From: an uncultured Paracoccaceae bacterium
GTDB lineage: Bacteria; Pseudomonadota; Alphaproteobacteria; Rhodobacterales; Rhodobacteraceae
Direction: 5' to 3'
Assembly: GCA_947488605.1 (NCBI GenBank)
Contig: CANKZJ010000004.1
Location: 124,001 to 188,000 of the forward strand
Length of the DNA stretch: 64,000 nt
The notes below the pieces were generated by a model. It saw only the letters and a list, made by a program, of their open reading frames with translations, searched no databases and had not been told where the DNA came from. A program made the translations under genes and the position numbers. Below are positions 50,153-60,199 of this stretch, one piece after another; the first letter of the stretch is position 1, and each line of letters begins with the position of its first letter.

Positions 50153-51291
50153 CAACGGGGCCTATGAATATGCGCACTTTGAACAAGACCAAAGGCGACC
50201 AAGAGAACGAGCATCGCAGACCCACCGTAGCTGACCAAAGGTAGTGGGACACCAACAACAGGGGCAAGTCCTGTGACCATGGCCATGTTCACGGCAAAGA
50301 ACAAAAAGAAAGTCATGGCAATGCCAAGCGTCAGCAATGAAGCAAAACGGTCCCGGTTGCCCATCGCAGAAATGATGCAGAAGATCACGATCAAAAGGTA
50401 GAGGACAAGAAGGGTGAACGCACCGATAAAGCCGAACTCCTCTGCCAGAGTGGTGAAAATAAAGTCGGTGTGTTTTTCGGGCAAAAAATTTAGCCGTGAC
50501 TGCGTGCCTTGCATAAAACCACGGCCCGTCCATCCGCCAGAGCCAAGTGCGATCTTGGCTTGCGTGATGTGGTAACCTGCGCCCAGCGGATCATTGGATG
50601 GATCAAGAAATGTATCGATCCGCCTGTACTGATAATCCTTTAGCAGTTGCCAGGTTGCGCCACGGCTTTGGAACACCGCAGCCAAAGCCGCAAAGCCGCC
50701 GCCCAATACGGTCGCAAAATAGGCCCAATGAACACCCGCGAGGAACATGACCGTTGCCCCGCCCATCAGCAAAAGCAAGGCCGTGCCAAGGTCAGGTTGA
50801 TTGAGCACCAGCATTGTTGGCAACAGGATAAATAAAACTGGCAAAACAACCCACAAAGGGTGCGATGTTTTCTTGTTTGGTAGCCAATCGTAATAGGCGG
50901 CCAAGAACATCACGAGCGTGATTTTCGTCAACTCCGACGGTTGCAACCGCATAAAACCGACATCAATCCAGCGCTGGGCACCCATACGGACTTCGCCAAA
51001 GAACTCCACGCCCAAGAGCAGAACAATCGAGCCGCCATAGGCGAGGAAAGCCATGTTGCGCCAAAACCAGATTGGCACCATGGCGACGATGATCATCAAC
51101 ACCATGCCAAGCGCGAAACGCTCCATTTGCGGCTCTACCCACGGCGTCATCGAGCCACCGGCCACTGAGTACAGCATCAAGAAGCCCGCGTTAGCGACAG
51201 CGATCAAAAGCAGGATGATTGGCCAATGAAGGTGCAAGATCTTGCGCAGTCCAGATGGGACATATTTGGTGTTATACTCAAGATAGCTCAT
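50152..51291 (-). CDS. rodA: Rod-shape peptidoglycan glycosyltransferase RodA
   Basis: 379-residue SEDS-family membrane protein with about ten helices. It polymerises lipid II for the side wall together with PBP2. Visible SEDS blocks are RMGAQRWIDVGFMRLQPSEL, VLNQPDLGTALLLL, GRGFMQGTQSRLNFLPEKHT and the C-terminal GVPLPLVSYGGSAM. Its start overlaps the stop of the PBP2 gene, the usual coupling. Confidence 0.96.
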   Translation of the reverse strand: MSYLEYNTKYVPSGLRKILHLHWPIILLLIAVANAGFLMLYSVAGGSMTPWVEPQMERFALGMVLMIIVAMVPIWFWRNMAFLAYGGSIVLLLGVEFFGEVRMGAQRWIDVGFMRLQPSELTKITLVMFLAAYYDWLPNKKTSHPLWVVLPVLFILLPTMLVLNQPDLGTALLLLMGGATVMFLAGVHWAYFATVLGGGFAALAAVFQSRGATWQLLKDYQYRRIDTFLDPSNDPLGAGYHITQAKIALGSGGWTGRGFMQGTQSRLNFLPEKHTDFIFTTLAEEFGFIGAFTLLVLYLLIVIFCIISAMGNRDRFASLLTLGIAMTFFLFFAVNMAMVTGLAPVVGVPLPLVSYGGSAMLVLLVAFGLVQSAHIHRPR

Positions 51292-53228
51292 GCGCGGCTT
51301 TGTCCCTTGGCGCCCGGAGGCACGCGCGCTGCGATCCGGCGTTGCTGTTCGGCGATCTGGTCACGCACACCCGATGGATAGGCTTCTAGCGGGGGTGGCC
51401 CGCCGTATTGCGCCTGTAGCAGGATATCACGGGCAATAGGTGCCGCGGCGGCAGACCCGCCACCGCCATGTTCGACGACGACAGAGACAGCATAACGTGG
51501 GTTGTCATACGGCGCGTAACCCACAAACAGCGCATGGTCGCGGCGTTCCCACGGGAGATCCTCGTTCTTGGTGACACCCGCGGCGCGTTCCTCGGGTGTA
51601 ATCCGGCGCACCTGACTGGTTCCGGTCTTGCCTGCCATTTTATGGGTCTCATCAATAATCCGAGACCGGTAAGCAGTGCCGCGACGATGGTTGCAGACGT
51701 CTTCCATCGACGCGCGAATGCGTCGCAACGTGTTTTCGTTCAACCCAAGACTTTCGCCCAGACCCGATGGTTGTTCGACCCCGTCGACCAGTCGGATCAA
51801 CCGTGGCGTCACTTCGCGCCCCGTCGCGATCCGCGCCGTCATAACAGCCAGTTGCAAAGGCGATGTTAAGACATACCCTTGGCCAATAGATGCGTTAACA
51901 GTGTCGCCGATGCGCCATTCTTCGCCGCGCACACGGGATTTCCATTCTTTGTCGGGGGCCAGACCTTCCGCCACCGCAGACAATGGCAGATCATGGCGTA
52001 CACCAAGGCCCAGCTTGCGCGCCATCTCGGCCATTTTGTCGATGCCAACGCGTTGAGAGATTTCGTAGTAATAGCAATCGCAACTCTGCTTGAGGCTCTC
52101 GTGCAGGTTGATGTTGCCATGCCCACCGCGCTTCCAGCAGTGGAATCTAATATTGAAGACATCCGTAAAACCGGGACAATAAACGGTCTCGTCCGCTGTC
52201 ACGAAGCCCGCTTCCATTGCCGCCATAAGCGTGACCATTTTGAAGGTCGATCCGGGCGGGTATGTGCCCTGCACAGCCTTGGCCGCAAGCGGGCGGTATT
52301 TGTCAGCGTTTAGCGCATTCCAATCCGGAACGGAGATGCCGCGCACAAAAAGGTTCGGGTCAAATGCCGGCGCAGATGCAATTGCACGCAAATCGCCATT
52401 CTCAAGATCGATCACGACAGCACCGGCGGATTCGCCGTCCATCCGTGCCTGCACATAGCTTTGCAGGCGACTATCAAGGGTAAGTTGGATGTCTTTGCCG
52501 GGCTCGCCTTCTTGCCGGTCCAATTCGCGCATAATGCGACCCGCTGCGTTCACTTCGATACGCCGGGTGCCGGCACTGCCGCGCAAAGTCTTTTCAAGCT
52601 TATTCTCGGCCCCCGTCTTTCCGATCTGAAACTTGGGGATTTGTAGTAAGGGGTCAGGATCATCAATCCGGCTGAGATCATAGTCACTGACCGGACCAAC
52701 GTAGCCTACAACATGTGCCAGATCTGCGCCCCACGGATAAACGCGGCTCAATCCGACCTCGGCTTGAATGCCGGGCAGCGCGGGTGTGTTAAGGTTGATC
52801 TGGGCTACATCTTCCCAGCTCAGCCTGTCTGCAATCGTAACAGGCACAAACGGGGACCTGCGGCGCATCTCTTGCATCGCGCGGGCCAGATCATTGGGAT
52901 CAATATCAACAATTTCAGTCAGCTTCGCGAGCACTTCACCCACATCGCCTGCATCTTCGCGGACCATCACCACTCGGTAGTTTTGCTCATTATCGGCAAT
53001 CGCAATCCCATTGCGGTCAAAAACCAACCCGCGCGCGGGTGGCAACAAGCGAATATTGATCCGGTTCTCTTCGGCCAAAAGGCGGAATTGGTCAGCCTGT
53101 TCAACCTGCATGGACTGCAAACGCCAGCCAAGCGCGCCAATCACGCCAAGCTGCACCCCGCCCATCACCAACGCACGCCTGCTGACAATGCGCGCGCTTT
53201 CTAGAACGTCCTTTGCCTGTCGTTTCAT
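51288..53228 (-). CDS. mrdA: Penicillin-binding protein 2 (peptidoglycan DD-transpeptidase)
   Basis: 646 residues. Short cytoplasmic start, one membrane helix (about 18-38), a dimerisation domain, and the transpeptidase domain from about 240. The catalytic motifs are PGSTFKM (SxxK), SCD in KQSCDCYYY (SxN-type) and AGKTGTSQV (KTG). Cross-links the side wall with RodA. ATGA-type overlaps with mreD and rodA on both sides. Confidence 0.96.
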   Translation of the reverse strand: MKRQAKDVLESARIVSRRALVMGGVQLGVIGALGWRLQSMQVEQADQFRLLAEENRINIRLLPPARGLVFDRNGIAIADNEQNYRVVMVREDAGDVGEVLAKLTEIVDIDPNDLARAMQEMRRRSPFVPVTIADRLSWEDVAQINLNTPALPGIQAEVGLSRVYPWGADLAHVVGYVGPVSDYDLSRIDDPDPLLQIPKFQIGKTGAENKLEKTLRGSAGTRRIEVNAAGRIMRELDRQEGEPGKDIQLTLDSRLQSYVQARMDGESAGAVVIDLENGDLRAIASAPAFDPNLFVRGISVPDWNALNADKYRPLAAKAVQGTYPPGSTFKMVTLMAAMEAGFVTADETVYCPGFTDVFNIRFHCWKRGGHGNINLHESLKQSCDCYYYEISQRVGIDKMAEMARKLGLGVRHDLPLSAVAEGLAPDKEWKSRVRGEEWRIGDTVNASIGQGYVLTSPLQLAVMTARIATGREVTPRLIRLVDGVEQPSGLGESLGLNENTLRRIRASMEDVCNHRRGTAYRSRIIDETHKMAGKTGTSQVRRITPEERAAGVTKNEDLPWERRDHALFVGYAPYDNPRYAVSVVVEHGGGGSAAAAPIARDILLQAQYGGPPPLEAYPSGVRDQIAEQQRRIAARVPPGAKGQSRA

Positions 53229-53764
53229 AGCAATTGCCCTTTGCTGCCGACTTCACCGGGGGCGACGCGTGATACGCCGAATATGAAATGCGCGACTAAC
53301 ACAACCACTGGATAGGCTAAAATGGTTGCGATCATTTCAATGAGTGTCAGTCCAAGTGGTGCTTGAGGCGATACAACAATCGCGAGAACTAGTCGGTTGA
53401 TCAGAGTAATCGCGACGATGCCCGCCGCGATCGTTCCCCATTCTACCAAAAGTGGCATATCACGGAACTCTCTGTTTTGACGTCGGATCGTTTCTGACAA
53501 AATGACGACCAGCGCGGCCCATAACCCCGGAGGCCGCAAGAACAGCAGATCAGCTAGCAAAAAGACCGCAGCGATGACTAAGACAGGGGCATAGTTCGGT
53601 TTACGCACGACCCATGCCAGGGCTGCCAGCAACAAAAGGTCAGGCGCTGCCCACGCGTCAGGGCGCATATCAAGCGGGACAAGATCCGCCACGATGATTA
53701 AGAAAGCCACGCCAAGGAAAACGCCCCTCTTTATCCACGTTCCACTATCGACACGCTCAGCCAT
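53225..53764 (-). CDS. mreD: Rod shape-determining protein MreD
   Basis: 179 residues with five to six membrane helices; identified by size, hydrophobicity and place between mreC and mrdA, since MreD sequences vary. Start ATG 53764 (MAERVDSGTW), overlapping mreC by 8 bp; a longer frame to 53782 is less likely. Scaffolds the elongasome in the inner membrane. Confidence 0.88.
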   Translation of the reverse strand: MAERVDSGTWIKRGVFLGVAFLIIVADLVPLDMRPDAWAAPDLLLLAALAWVVRKPNYAPVLVIAAVFLLADLLFLRPPGLWAALVVILSETIRRQNREFRDMPLLVEWGTIAAGIVAITLINRLVLAIVVSPQAPLGLTLIEMIATILAYPVVVLVAHFIFGVSRVAPGEVGSKGQLL

Positions 53765-54680
53765 CTCCGACCTCCACGGCACTTACTGGTGCTGGGTTGA
53801 TCGCTGCAGGGCCAAAGAATTCGGCCTCGGGTGTAAGCAGGTTATCTGGGTCCGGTATTTGCTCGTGCGGCTGCGCGCGCAAAACACGCAGAAATTCAAG
53901 ACGCTGGTAGTCAGCCGACAGTCTCACCCGCAACCGTCCATCCGTTCCCAATGCAACCTGCCCGACAAGCAAGTCAGCCGGAAATACGCCGCCATCCCCC
54001 GAAGACACGACGCGGTCACCGGGGCGGACCAACGCATCGTCCTCGAGGAAATCAAGCGGCGGGTTCAGCGAGTTATCGCCAGCAAGAATGGCGCGTTGTC
54101 CCGAAGGTTGGATCGTCACAGGAATGCGACTGGATGTATCTGTCAAAAGCATCACGCGGCTCGTTTCTTGTCCAACACCAGCAATGCGGCCTACCAAACC
54201 GATCCCATCCATTGTCGGCCAGCCATCAATGATGCCATCGCGCGCGCCAACATTCACCAGAACCGATTGCCGGAACGGGGATCCACTGTCTGTGATCACA
54301 ACACCTGTGACGAATGTCAGCTGAGGATCAAGGCTCACGTTGTTGAGGTCCAGTAGCTTTGCATTCTCTTGCTCAAGTTGCAGGGCTGCTTCTCGCCACG
54401 CTTTCATCTGCTGCAGTTCGCGACGCAGGTCTTGGTTTTGTTCGCGCAATTGCTGATAGCTTTGATAATCGCTGATCAGGTTGGCCGTGCCTGTGATCGG
54501 CGCCATCGCCCAATCGAAGGAAGGCACCACGGTATCAATGACCGCCGCACGAAGACGCTCCACACGCGGGCTATCGATGCGCCACACAAGGAAAAGACCA
54601 ATAAGCGCAAGCACCAAAACACCCACCAGCAATCTGCGGATCGGCCCGATATAGTCGTCGTTGTTCTTGTCACTTGCCAA
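53757..54680 (-). CDS. mreC: Rod shape-determining protein MreC
   Basis: 307 residues. Membrane helix near residues 15-33 (LLVGVLVLALIGLFLVWRI), a periplasmic coiled coil (about 63-100), then two beta-barrel-like domains typical of MreC (VVITDSGSPFRQSVLVNVG, DGIIDGWPTMDGIGLVGRI). The start appears to be TTG 54680: no ATG or GTG is in frame nearby upstream, and GAGGGA lies about 11 nt before it. This may keep its amount below MreB. Confidence 0.94.
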   Translation of the reverse strand: MASDKNNDDYIGPIRRLLVGVLVLALIGLFLVWRIDSPRVERLRAAVIDTVVPSFDWAMAPITGTANLISDYQSYQQLREQNQDLRRELQQMKAWREAALQLEQENAKLLDLNNVSLDPQLTFVTGVVITDSGSPFRQSVLVNVGARDGIIDGWPTMDGIGLVGRIAGVGQETSRVMLLTDTSSRIPVTIQPSGQRAILAGDNSLNPPLDFLEDDALVRPGDRVVSSGDGGVFPADLLVGQVALGTDGRLRVRLSADYQRLEFLRVLRAQPHEQIPDPDNLLTPEAEFFGPAAINPAPVSAVEVGDG

Positions 54681-54703
54681 GGGTGGTTTGTCCCTCGTGT
54701 GGT

Positions 54704-55993
<1,290 letters not shown>

Positions 55994-56021
55994 AGGGCTG
56001 CGCAAGAGAATGGGCAGCCCT
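55994..56021 (-). terminator. Terminator-like hairpin after leuA
   Basis: 8-bp stem AGGGCTGC/GCAGCCCT with a 12-base loop, 27 bp after the leuA stop on the minus strand. It is followed by a T-rich but broken run (TCTCTATTTT), so it is a moderate Rho-independent terminator. Confidence 0.65.
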
Positions 56022-56047
56022 AAGAATGCTGAGTCGTGTGTCGGACG

Positions 56048-57607
56048 TTACGAGTCCTTATAACTCACACCTTTAACATCATAGCCGGGCTCTGATTGTT
56101 CACGCCGTACCAGCAGCCGGTTTAGTGCATTGATGTAGGCTTTAGCGCTGGCCACGACCGTATCGGTATCGGCAGATTGCCCGGTCGCGATACGCCCGTC
56201 TTCTTCCATACGGACGGACACTGTTGCTTGCGCGTCAGTACCCTCTGTCACGGCACTGACCTGATAAAGTTGCAAGCGTGCGCTATGCGGAAAAATCGTC
56301 TTCACTGCGTTGAATGTAGCGTCCACCGGTCCATCGCCCGTGGCCGATGTTTCAACATCGGCACCGTCAACCTCCAGCACCATATCCGCCTTTTGAGGGC
56401 CATCTGTGCCGCAAACAACCCGCAAGGATTTCAGTTTCAGACGATCATCCTCGGCGTCATTCTGTGTCACCAGCGCCAGCAGGTCGTCGTCAAAAACTTC
56501 TTTCTTACGATCAGCCAGATCCTTGAACCGGACGAAGACATCTTTGAGTTGGTTATCGGCCAGATCAAATCCCAGCTCGTTCAGTTTCGCACGCAACGCT
56601 GCCCGGCCAGAGTGTTTGCCCAAGGGCAGGGATGTGCCCGCTAACCCCACATCCTCTGGTCGCATCACCTCAAACGTTTCGCGGTTCTTCAACATACCGT
56701 CTTGGTGAATGCCGCTTTCATGTGCAAAGGCGTTCTTGCCAACAATCGCTTTATTGAACTGCACGGCAAAGCCTGACACCGTCGCGACCCGGCGCGAGAT
56801 GTTCATTATCTTACGCGTATCGATTTTGGTCGTGTAAGGCATGATGTCGCCACGCACTTTCAGCGCCATGACAACTTCTTCCAGTGCAGTATTCCCAGCA
56901 CGTTCGCCCAGCCCGTTGATCGTGCACTCGATCTGACGTGCACCACCCTCAACCGCGGCCAAGGAGTTTGCTGTCGCCATGCCAAGGTCGTTATGGCAGT
57001 GGGTCGCAAAGATCACATCATCTGCACCCGGCACGGAGGAGATCAGATTGCGGATCAGATCGGCACTTTCAACCGGGGCTGTATAGCCCACCGTGTCAGG
57101 AATGTTGATTGTGGTCGCACCGGCTTTGATCGCAATCTCAACGACACGACACAGGTAATCCCATTCGGTCCGCGTCGCATCCATCGGCGACCATTGCACG
57201 TTTTCGCATAGGTTGCGGGCATGGGTGACGGTGTCGTGGATACGCTCGGCCATCTCATCCATATCTAGGTTCGGGATCGCGCGGTGCAGGGGCGATGTTC
57301 CAATAAAGGTGTGAATGCGCGGCGACTTGGCGTGCTTCACGGCTTCCCAGCAACGGTCGATATCTTTGTAGTTTGCGCGTGACAGACCACAAATCGTTGC
57401 CGATTTCGCCAGTTTAGCGATCTCGCTCACTGCCTGAAAGTCACCTTCGGATGCGATTGGAAAACCGGCTTCGATGATGTCGACACCCATGTCGTCCAAC
57501 ATCTCAGCGATTTCCAGTTTCTCGTCGTGGGTCATAGTCGCACCCGGGGATTGCTCACCGTCGCGCAGGGTTGTGTCGAAAATCAACACTTCGCTCATCT
57601 TAGTCAT
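56048..57607 (-). CDS. leuA: 2-isopropylmalate synthase
   Basis: 519-residue enzyme that condenses acetyl-CoA with 2-ketoisovalerate, the first step of leucine synthesis. The start block VLIFDTTLRDGEQSPGATM, the metal-binding THCHNDLGMA, the NGLGERAGN loop and HESGIHQDG are all standard. A C-terminal regulatory (leucine-binding) domain of about 130 residues starts near 385. ATG 57607 has AAGGA about 10 nt upstream; ATG 57598 is an alternative. A leucine-rich leader peptide with alternative stems lies directly upstream. Confidence 0.97.
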   Translation of the reverse strand: MTKMSEVLIFDTTLRDGEQSPGATMTHDEKLEIAEMLDDMGVDIIEAGFPIASEGDFQAVSEIAKLAKSATICGLSRANYKDIDRCWEAVKHAKSPRIHTFIGTSPLHRAIPNLDMDEMAERIHDTVTHARNLCENVQWSPMDATRTEWDYLCRVVEIAIKAGATTINIPDTVGYTAPVESADLIRNLISSVPGADDVIFATHCHNDLGMATANSLAAVEGGARQIECTINGLGERAGNTALEEVVMALKVRGDIMPYTTKIDTRKIMNISRRVATVSGFAVQFNKAIVGKNAFAHESGIHQDGMLKNRETFEVMRPEDVGLAGTSLPLGKHSGRAALRAKLNELGFDLADNQLKDVFVRFKDLADRKKEVFDDDLLALVTQNDAEDDRLKLKSLRVVCGTDGPQKADMVLEVDGADVETSATGDGPVDATFNAVKTIFPHSARLQLYQVSAVTEGTDAQATVSVRMEEDGRIATGQSADTDTVVASAKAYINALNRLLVRREQSEPGYDVKGVSYKDS

Positions 57608-57625
57608 TTCCAGTATTCCTTTAGT

Positions 57626-57696
57626 CCTTAGCTTGTCTTGGCGCGTTTCACCCTCTGAGCGGTCGCGCCGACAGGCACGCTCAGAGGCAGCTAAGG
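57626..57696 (-). promoter_or_regulatory. leuA attenuator: competing stems in the leader
   Basis: On the minus strand, CCTTAGCT (57696-57689) can pair with AGCTAAGG (57633-57626), and inside this CCTCTGAGCG (57687-57678) pairs perfectly with CGCTCAGAGG (57661-57652). A competing stem is CGCGCC/GGCGCG (57669-57664 with 57645-57640), which would share the region between the arms. The 5' arms lie in the Leu codons and stop of the leader peptide. A ribosome stalled there would free the 3' arms, next to the leuA ribosome site. No T-run is seen, so control of translation or Rho access seems likelier than a simple terminator. Confidence 0.7.
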
Positions 57697-57758
57697 AGTA
57701 GGATGTCGCGCGAAAGCAGCCCCTTGGAGGCTAAGCTTGTGATATGTGCGCGGTTCAT
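57681..57758 (-). CDS. leuA leader peptide (leucine-sensing)
   Basis: 25-codon frame from ATG 57758 to TGA 57683-57681 (MNRAHITSLASKG, then LLSRDILLLSCL). Six of the last 12 residues are Leu, with CTA CTC CTT in a row just before the stop, in front of a leucine-synthesis gene. An in-frame ATG at 57779 and one at 57761 are alternative starts. The end overlaps the 5' arms of the stems described at 57626-57696. This is the classic layout of a ribosome-stalling leader; the stretch is too short for routine gene calling. Confidence 0.75.
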   Translation of the reverse strand: MNRAHITSLASKGLLSRDILLLSCL

Positions 57759-57967
57759 CATGGGCGCGACTATAGCCATGACGATGATGTTGAAAAGTCT
57801 TTATTGCGCTGCCCAAGAGAGTTTTTTGGTCCAAAGGCCGCAAAACCCATCAAATTGTCGGGTCGTCAGCGAAGACTGGTTTCGGATTAAGACAGGACGG
57901 CATATGTCATTCTCCTTGCCCGCTGTTGAGGCGGCGCTACCTGCTCTGAGGTCAAAGGAGTGAATGA

Positions 57968-58630
57968 ATGCGTGCACTAGTGATCGGCGCCAGTGGCGGA
58001 ATTGGCTCCGCAATTTTCAATCAATTAGAGCGCGAGGGTTGGGATGTGACGGGGCTTTCCCGGTCGATTGATGGTTTCGATATGGGAAATGCCGCTTCTA
58101 TCGAACGCGGGATGGAAAGACTGACAGGAACCTTTGATTTGATCTTTGTCGCTGTTGGCATTCTCGCACCGCTTTGGGGTGCCCCGGAAAAGAACCTTAC
58201 AGCGATTAAACCGGACGATATGACACGCGTTTTTGCGGTAAATACGATTGGGCCTGCTTTAATTTTGCGGCATGCCGCGCGCCTGTTGCCCAAAGATGGG
58301 CGGGGTGTTGTGGCTATACTGTCGGCGCGGGTCGGCTCCATCGGCGATAATCAAATTGGGGGGTGGTATTCCTATCGTGCCTCCAAGGCGGCGTTGAACC
58401 AAATTGTACGCGGCGCCGCGATCGAGCTGGGTCGTTCGCATAAGCAATCGATTTGCGTGTCACTCCACCCCGGTACTGTCGCAACACCGTTCACCGCCAA
58501 CTATGCGGGACGCCACAAGACCGTTGCGCCAGATGAGGCCGCGAACAACCTGATAAAGGTCATCACAGGTTTAACGCCCCAACAGACTGGCGGCTTTTAT
58601 GACTATGCCGGGCAGGAGATCGTCTGGTGA
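57968..58630 (+). CDS. Short-chain dehydrogenase/reductase (C-factor-like)
   Basis: 220 residues. The NAD(P) motif VIGASGGIGSAIF is at residues 5-17; the catalytic residues are in ILSARVGSIGDN (Ser region) and YSYRASK (YxxxK). The length and C-terminal GGFYDYAGQEIVW match the CsgA/C-factor-like SDR group. AAAGGAG about 8 nt upstream of ATG. GTGA overlap with the photolyase gene, a pairing often seen in this group of bacteria. Substrate unknown. Confidence 0.88.
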   Translation: MRALVIGASGGIGSAIFNQLEREGWDVTGLSRSIDGFDMGNAASIERGMERLTGTFDLIFVAVGILAPLWGAPEKNLTAIKPDDMTRVFAVNTIGPALILRHAARLLPKDGRGVVAILSARVGSIGDNQIGGWYSYRASKAALNQIVRGAAIELGRSHKQSICVSLHPGTVATPFTANYAGRHKTVAPDEAANNLIKVITGLTPQQTGGFYDYAGQEIVW

Positions 58631-60141
58631 GGCTTGTGTTAGTATTGGGCGATCAACTGTCCCTCAACCTCTCGGCTCTCGCCAAAACAGACAAGGCCAA
58701 AGATGTTGTTGTTATGGCCGAGGTCATGGGAGAGGCCGCGTATGTTCCGCATCATCCCAAAAAGATCGCCTTTATCTTCATGGCGATGCGTAAGTTTGCC
58801 GAAAAACTGCGCGCGGCGGGTTGGACGGTTGCTTACACAAAGCTTGATGACGCCGACAACGCGGGTTCGATCACGGGCGAGTTGATCCGCCGAGCTGCAG
58901 AATACGATGCAACTGGCGTGGTTTATACCGAACCGGGCGAATGGCGGCTGATCAATGCTCTGGGTGAAATGCCGCTGAAATCGCATTCCTTGCCGGACAC
59001 CCGTTTTATCGCCTCACATCAGGAATTTGACGATTGGGCCGAAGGCCGCAAGCAATTGCGCATGGAATATTTCTATCGCGATATGCGGCGCAAAACCGGT
59101 CTGCTCATGGATGGTGACAAACCGGAAGGTGGCAAGTGGAACTACGACCACGACAATCGCAAACCCGCACCCGACCAAGTCGACTTTGACGGCCCATTGC
59201 GTTTTGAAGCGGATGAAGAGGTGCTGGACCTTGTGGAAGCAAAGTTTCCCGATAACTTTGGTGACCTGCGCCCGTTCTGGTTCGCGACTGACGGTGATGC
59301 CGCGCAAGCGCAGCTGACCCATTGGCTGAAAGGTGGATTGCCAAAGTTTGGGGACTTTCAGGATGCGATGCTCAATGATAATCGCTTTCTTTATCACTCG
59401 CTGATCAGCTTCTACATCAATGCGGGTCTTCTTGACCCGCTCGAGGTTTGCCAGCAAGCCGAGGCAGTATACCGATCCGGTGATGCACCGTTGAACGCAG
59501 TCGAGGGGTTCATTCGCCAGATCATCGGGTGGCGCGAATATGTGCGCGGCATCTATTTCCGAGAAGGGCCTGACTACACATCGCGCAATGCTTTGGGTCA
59601 TAAGCGCAAACTGCCTGCGATGTATTGGGGTGGTAAAACGCGCATGAACTGCATGGCAAAGTCAGTCGACCAGACCCGGACAGAGGCTTACGCGCATCAT
59701 ATCCAGCGCCTTATGGTGACCGGGAATTTCGCGTTGCTGGCCGGTGTCGACCCTCACGAAGTGCATGAATGGTATTTGGCCGTGTATGCGGATGCTTATG
59801 AATGGGTAGAAGCGCCCAACGTCATTGGTATGAGTCAGTTTGCAGATGATGGGATCATTGCGTCAAAACCATATATATCGTCGGGCAACTACATTCATAA
59901 GATGTCGGATTATTGTGGCTCATGTGCCTACCGAGTTCAGGACAAGACAGGTGAAAAAGCTTGCCCGTTCAACTTGTTATACTGGCACTTCTTAGATAAT
60001 CACCGCGCGCGCTTTTCCGGCAACCCACGTATGGGCAATATGTACCGCGTGTGGGACCGGATGGATGAGGATCGCCGCGAAACCGTATTGCGAGAGGCGC
60101 GGCAGTTCCTGGACAAAATGGATGCGGGTGAACAGGTGTAA
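58627..60141 (+). CDS. Iron-sulfur bacterial cryptochrome/photolyase (FeS-BCP, PhrB-like)
   Basis: 504 residues, GTG start. Member of the cryptochrome/photolyase family with a [4Fe-4S] cluster; known members repair (6-4) photoproducts with light. Four cysteines at 342, 430, 433 and 446 have exactly the spacing (88, 3, 13) I recall for Agrobacterium PhrB. The N-terminal antenna domain starts LVLVLGDQLSLN, and the FAD-binding helical half includes AYAHHIQRLMVTGNFALL. Overlaps the SDR gene; ends at a bidirectional terminator. Confidence 0.93.
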   Translation: MRLVLVLGDQLSLNLSALAKTDKAKDVVVMAEVMGEAAYVPHHPKKIAFIFMAMRKFAEKLRAAGWTVAYTKLDDADNAGSITGELIRRAAEYDATGVVYTEPGEWRLINALGEMPLKSHSLPDTRFIASHQEFDDWAEGRKQLRMEYFYRDMRRKTGLLMDGDKPEGGKWNYDHDNRKPAPDQVDFDGPLRFEADEEVLDLVEAKFPDNFGDLRPFWFATDGDAAQAQLTHWLKGGLPKFGDFQDAMLNDNRFLYHSLISFYINAGLLDPLEVCQQAEAVYRSGDAPLNAVEGFIRQIIGWREYVRGIYFREGPDYTSRNALGHKRKLPAMYWGGKTRMNCMAKSVDQTRTEAYAHHIQRLMVTGNFALLAGVDPHEVHEWYLAVYADAYEWVEAPNVIGMSQFADDGIIASKPYISSGNYIHKMSDYCGSCAYRVQDKTGEKACPFNLLYWHFLDNHRARFSGNPRMGNMYRVWDRMDEDRRETVLREARQFLDKMDAGEQV

Positions 60142-60146
60142 AAAGT

Positions 60147-60176
60147 AAAAGGGCCGGTCAATTGACCAGCCCTTTT
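60147..60176. terminator. Bidirectional terminator
   Basis: AAAAGGGC pairs with GCCCTTTT around a second inner stem (GGTCAA/TTGACC). The arms carry A- and T-runs on each side, so it can stop transcripts from the photolyase gene (plus) and the MORN gene (minus), which converge here. Confidence 0.8.
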
Positions 60177-60199
60177 GAATTCAAGCAGTCGAAGCGATC

